Shown: positions 59,701 to 64,000 of the stretch, piece by piece | Numbering within the stretch: position 1 is the first letter of the stretch | Layout: every line of letters begins with the position of its first letter | From: Echria macrotheca | Taxonomy: Eukaryota; Ascomycota; Sordariomycetes; Sordariales; Schizotheciaceae | Direction: 5' to 3' | NCBI GenBank assembly: GCA_030411725.1 | Contig: MU839833.1 | Location: 434,001-498,000 of the forward strand | Length of the DNA stretch: 64,000 nt | The notes under the pieces: generated by a model | What the model was told of the DNA's origin: nothing | What the model saw: only the letters and a program-made list of their open reading frames with translations | The model's database searches: none | Translations under genes and position numbers: made by a program

Positions 59701-61693
59701 TTCCCACATACGGAAGGACCGTCTGCACGGAAGCTTCCACACCTTCTTTTTACCTTGCGTCACCGAACGGTATGGTTCGTAGGTGAAACAAATATCACCG
59801 AACTGCATCTGGTGTGCGTCCGATTGGGTGTCGACTTCTCGTCGGCAATGCGGTTCATCAGTTGAGAGCGCGCTTAGGCGGGTGTCTCCGGGCATGAGGA
59901 GATTTTGAGCAGTCAAGGTGACCCTACTCCAGTTAGCAGGATTTCATTTGTTGAGAGTTGAGTTTGGGCACTTCAACCGAAGGTGGTCGACTCACTCATA
60001 TCAATTCGCGAGGCGTGGCAGCATATGCATGACATCAAGAACACCTTGACTGTCAAACTGTCTGCCTGCCTGCCGGCCGTGCCAGCACTCTTTTCCTTCG
60101 GTTCTGTCAGACCCTGGTGGGAGAGAATCTGAATTCGAGCTGTCGCATTTGCGCTACTTCTCTCATTGGATCGTGGCAGCAAGTTCTGGACCTTGCGCAG
60201 AAAAGCTCATTGGCTTGCAATGTTTGGGACATCGCGTGAGCATTCGCCGATTTTTACCTGCCACGTCCTTTTTGGAATCATCTCAGACCAGTACGTGGAG
60301 GTGGGAAGCGGGGTTGGCATGCTCTCGTTCGTTGGAAAACGGGGTGCTGTCAATTTTTGAAGGGCGAATCAGTGGTGATGTCTTGGCGAAAATGACAGGT
60401 GCTCGTCGTCTGACTCTGAAGAAATTCAGCGGCTGGTTGTTTCCGGTTGTACTGCCGAACAGAAGATGGGTTTGGATATTTTGTTAATCCATCTCCAATC
60501 ATGATGAGTTGGGAGATATGGTACGGTATTGACAGGTGTTGCAACCTCTGGCGATGTCTTGTAGATCTCTCAGCAGTTGAAGTCAGTCAGCCCACGGGAA
60601 GACGACAGCCCACTTGATCGCTGTACTCCTTGCCTCGAGAAGGAGAGTTAACTTTCTGATCTGCCAAAGGGATCCATCCATGGCATATACTCCATACAGG
60701 TAGTTCAGCAAACTTGGGTATGTATCCTGTATGTGCATGTTACCTAGCCGCAGACCGAAAAGCAACAAAATCTCTCCGACGCGGGGTCTTGCTCTTGCTT
60801 TCTGCACTCCAACGGCCGTAAATACCAAGCTTGAATATTCCGTAAAGGTAATGACCAAAAACAAGGGTGGGGAGGACCGAACCGAACCAAACCGACCAAA
60901 CGATTAACTCCGGATGTCTCATCCTCTTATTCATGGCTCCCACGGCTCCGAAGAGTGGAAGGAGGAGGTTGAAGTGCCCCACGTAAGACCCAAGTGCCAA
61001 CGTTAACCCGCACCCGCTACACATCCCGCTTCCGAGCAACGGTCGTTGGTTGGTACCTACCATAACATTGTAAAGAGAGCCCAGAGAGAGAGAGTTCTCG
61101 GCGCGGCGCGGCGGTCGTTGCAGATCATCTTGGGACTAACTGCCTAGGTAGCCAAGGAGATTTTTTTTCTGGCTGCGTTGTATTGTAGTTACCTACGGAT
61201 ATCTAGGTAGTGTGGTAGTATACGTGGACCTTTTGCCTTGCGCAGGTCTTGCCGCGCCGCGCCGTGCCGCGGGATGGCGAAAGTTGCCCCTTGCCCCCTC
61301 GCCCAACTTGTGTAAGGGGGGCGAAATGGGTAAAGAGTCTAGACCGTTTCCTCGCAGGTTGAACAGAATGGCTGGGCCAAAGACGAATCCTCTTTATTTT
61401 GGTTGGATGGGAATCCTTTTTGGGATTTGCGGGATTCTGCATGCAGTGTTCTATCTGTTTGGATACTTAGATCGGAGAGGGAGGGATATGGGGGGTTGGG
61501 GGGATTATTCATCGCCTGGGCGACTACCTTTGGAGAGGGTGGAATGTATGTATGACACTGCAAAAGAGGTAATTCTGTATCTTCCTTGGTATATCGTCCA
61601 TATCCATACGGAGTACTTAGAATAGGTGTGTGGTTGGTACGGAGAGGATTGAGACCTGAAGAGGGAGACGAGTTGTAAAGAGATGCGGTGCCC

Positions 61694-61726
61694 TTATCTC
61701 TTATCGGCGCCTTATCTTATCTTATC
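61694..61726. promoter_or_regulatory. Cluster of five GATA sites (TTATC)
   Basis: TTATC starts at 61694, 61701, 61712, 61717 and 61722, that is five GATAA sites on the minus strand within 33 bp. GATA factors of fungi (nitrogen regulators of the AreA/NIT2 type, light regulators of the WC type) bind pairs of such sites within about 30 bp. No target gene is recognised next to it. Confidence 0.5.
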
Positions 61727-62462
61727 GCGCAACCCCGCCTCACCACCATATAACGTAGATGCTATACGCAGGGTTTTACTTCTCTTTTCTCTTCTCTTCA
61801 GCTTAGGATCTTCAAACCTAGTGAATAGAGACCGCTTTTGCAACGGTTTAAGCCACTACGTGACACGAGTAGGATATTGATGCAGAGACGAAGGATATTG
61901 ATGCAAGAGCGACAAAAAAAAAACGTTGAAGGTCACGGGGGATCGAGCGCATGTTTGCAAGCATCGAATTGGAGCCATTCCTGTTTGCGGAGATGCAAGT
62001 GGCTGCAGAATGCAAAGTCCTCGTCTTGGTTGTCTAACTATCCCGCATGAGAATAGAACCTCCGATCCGGCCTGGCGTACCTAGGGTGCAGGCCAGAATG
62101 TTAGTTCCATCCATGGTTGTTGTTAGGAGTTGGTCATGGTCCGGGTTGTATCCTTTCAATACATAGAAAGGGACTTGAGGTATGTTGCAACAGACCTTGC
62201 TGTGCTTATGAGCGGAAAGAAAATCCTCTTTTGTACCTTAACCGCCCTCCGGTTGAGAACAAGTTCCAAATAAAACAACAGGGTACAAACTGTGTGATAC
62301 CCCGAAAGCCCTAGCCACATATATTTACAGGTAAAAAAAACCCAGGTCAGTCAAAAAGTCTACGGACGAAACAGATACATCATCAGGGAGGAAAACAGAT
62401 CTCAAGTTTCTTCATTTTAAGCACGAATAAACACTAGCTGGCCGCAGGAGAACCCATATAAG

Positions 62463-62489
62463 TATATATATATATATATATATATATAT
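62463..62489. repeat. (TA)n microsatellite
   Basis: An uninterrupted TA run of about 13 units. Confidence 0.95.
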
Positions 62490-63111
62490 GGGCATACTTT
62501 TCCCATCTGAAAAGAAAGCCATATCAACAATAAACACCTCGCTCATTCCAGTTCACCATGTCTCTCGTTTCCTAGCAGAACTGCAAACATGCACATGTTC
62601 AGCTCGTAAAATGGTGGCTGAGCCTTCAGCACTTTAGCACTTCAGCACACCGTTGCACAACAGATACAGGCGGAGGTGGCGGCGGTGCGTTGTGCAACCC
62701 TCCACCGGACACCACAAGGCTGAGCTTCTGAAATCCGGATAAGCACGGATAGACTCAACCGCCAGATTCCAATTCCAAGGCCAAAACCAAAGCCAAGCCA
62801 AAGACCGAAGCCTCACGGCCGTTAAATCCCCTTTCGGCTCATCAATCACTGCTATCAAGCATCTCACTAACGCACAATGCACCTCGCAAACGCAACCGAC
62901 GGAAAACATACACGCATGACTATCAAAACTAACGACCTGGGCGGGAATAAAGTATCAAATAAAACCAGTGCTTCCGTCACGGCATGCTGATGTTATCCTT
63001 CAAAGCAAATCATTTCATCACTCTCCGTCCCATAACTACTCTCACCAAGACCGGAATCGCCCCCACTCTCTGCTCCGAGAATCTTCTCAGCTCTAGCCCA
63101 AACAGGGTTTC

Positions 63112-64000
63112 CTAGTTCCCGCTCTCCCATCCGATCCAGCTGCGCGGCATCACTCGCCAGATCTTGACCTCGCCCGAGCGGAGATCGTCCAGCTTGAAGG
63201 ACTCCATCTTCACCTTCTTGCTCTCCCGGCCCTGCTCCCAAGCTCGCACCTTTCTCTTGGTACCATCCCATTCCGCCACAACAGCAACATGGTCCGGTTT
63301 ACCCACTTCCATGCTGTACTTGGCGTGCATTGCTCCGTGCTTGCCCTGGAATTTGGCGTTCCGGATGCTGATGATGTCGCCGGGTCGAATCTCGTCGTTC
63401 TGAGTGGTGCTCGCATTCGCAAGATTGCTGTAGACAAGAGCGCCATATGCCCGCGTGCCCACCGGCAACAATGCATCCTTGAACGGCCGCAGTAGCTCGT
63501 GGACGAGCGCTTGGGGCGTACCGTCGCCAACGACCGTATCCTTCTTGCCCGTGACGGCCTGGCCGATCGCACGGCCAAAGCGCTCATAGCTCTGTTCGAG
63601 CTGATCCTGCCTCAGCGCGCGCGGAGGGGCCTCGTGTCGCTGCTCAATGTGCACATCCGAAGAATCCTGCGGGTCAAACTGAACGGTAATCACCGTCTGT
63701 GAATAATCTTGGAACAGCACGTAGATATCCCGCGTCACGATCAACTTGCCACCGCGGCGGGGATTTGCTGCGCTGGACTCCTCCGACTCAAAGAAGATGT
63801 CCTTACGGCCTTGCAACTGTGGAGGTAGACTGTTAGGCTGCAACCACCAGCCGGATTGAGTGGCCAGATCGATATCATTAGCAACGAAGCCCGACTCGAT
63901 CGACGGTCTGGATGTGTCCGCAGATCTCCGAGCGGCACCACGCTGCACATCCAGCGACTGTCTTGGCGGGGCGCGCGCTGGAGGCGGGCCCGGAGGCGGA
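63112..64000 (-). CDS. BBC1/MTI1-like actin-patch protein, C-terminal part, cut by window edge
   Basis: The frame is open from the right window edge to the stop at 63112; about 295 codons are seen. BBC1 (myosin tail region-interacting protein, MTI1) is an SH3 scaffold that restrains type I myosin and Arp2/3 activity at endocytic actin patches. The visible part starts in a proline-rich stretch, then the conserved C-terminal globular domain: ARRGGKLIVTRDIYVLFQDYSQ split over residues, YERFGRAIG, GTRAYGALVYSNLANAS, IISIRNAKFQGKHGAMHAKY, KPDHVAVVAEWDGTKRKVR and the end SGEVKIWRVMPRSW. The N-terminal SH3 domain would lie outside the window, so its presence is assumed from the family. There is no intron in the visible part. 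Confidence 0.85.
   Translation of the reverse strand, partial: PPPGPPPARAPPRQSLDVQRGAARRSADTSRPSIESGFVANDIDLATQSGWWLQPNSLPPQLQGRKDIFFESEESSAANPRRGGKLIVTRDIYVLFQDYSQTVITVQFDPQDSSDVHIEQRHEAPPRALRQDQLEQSYERFGRAIGQAVTGKKDTVVGDGTPQALVHELLRPFKDALLPVGTRAYGALVYSNLANASTTQNDEIRPGDIISIRNAKFQGKHGAMHAKYSMEVGKPDHVAVVAEWDGTKRKVRAWEQGRESKKVKMESFKLDDLRSGEVKIWRVMPRSWIGWESGN

Larger units (their letters stand above)
56744..63111. other. Gene-poor stretch, 6.4 kb
   Basis: No gene is firmly supported. From 56744 to about 59000 it is GC-rich with long overlapping open frames on both strands, which is expected by composition alone. From about 60000 it becomes AT-richer. Minus-strand 60740-61063 encodes a 107-aa frame with two hydrophobic segments, and plus 61365-61625 a short frame with one; neither has a recognisable family. 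Minus-strand 59160-59640 also has coding-like pieces that do not join. Confidence 0.4.

Overview
The window looks like a filamentous ascomycete chromosome, most probably a Sordariomycete close to the Chaetomiaceae or Sordariales. Genes are GC-rich with GC-ending codons. They are split by short (about 45-100 nt) GT-AG introns that carry CTRAC-like branch sites just upstream of the acceptor. The gene set (a secreted CE1 esterase, S1/P1 nuclease, fungal type I fatty acid synthase in two subunits, BBC1-type SH3 scaffold, MARVEL protein) is typical of that group. Exon joins below were worked out by hand; for every complete protein model the summed exon length is a multiple of three.

Layout, left to right: the 5' end of a transcriptional cyclin (minus, cut by the window edge); a secreted CE1 esterase (plus); an S1/P1 nuclease (minus); a dynamin-like GTPase whose C-terminal tail carries a Nup98/GLEBS-like motif (minus); phosphoserine aminotransferase (minus); a bHLH transcription factor (minus) divergent from a sulfate permease (plus); a secreted GMC oxidoreductase (minus); the clamp-loader subunit Ctf18 (minus), with two MluI cell-cycle boxes in its promoter; an unnamed coiled-coil protein with a bZIP-like basic stretch (minus); a 3.7-kb zone with coding-like but unresolved sequence and an AT-rich island; a MARVEL-domain membrane protein (minus); guanine deaminase (minus); the fatty acid synthase alpha (minus) and beta (plus) genes, head to head around a 1.7-kb shared promoter; an unnamed Ser-rich protein (minus); a 6.4-kb stretch with no gene I can support; and the C-terminal part of a BBC1/MTI1-like protein (minus) running off the right edge.

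The only gene pair that clearly works together is FAS alpha/beta, which form one enzyme complex. The other genes are housekeeping or secreted functions placed side by side, with no sign of a secondary-metabolite cluster, CRISPR, prophage or intact transposon. No tRNA or rRNA gene was recognised. The most unusual item is the dynamin-GLEBS-like fusion; nothing that clearly amounts to a new multi-gene system was found.
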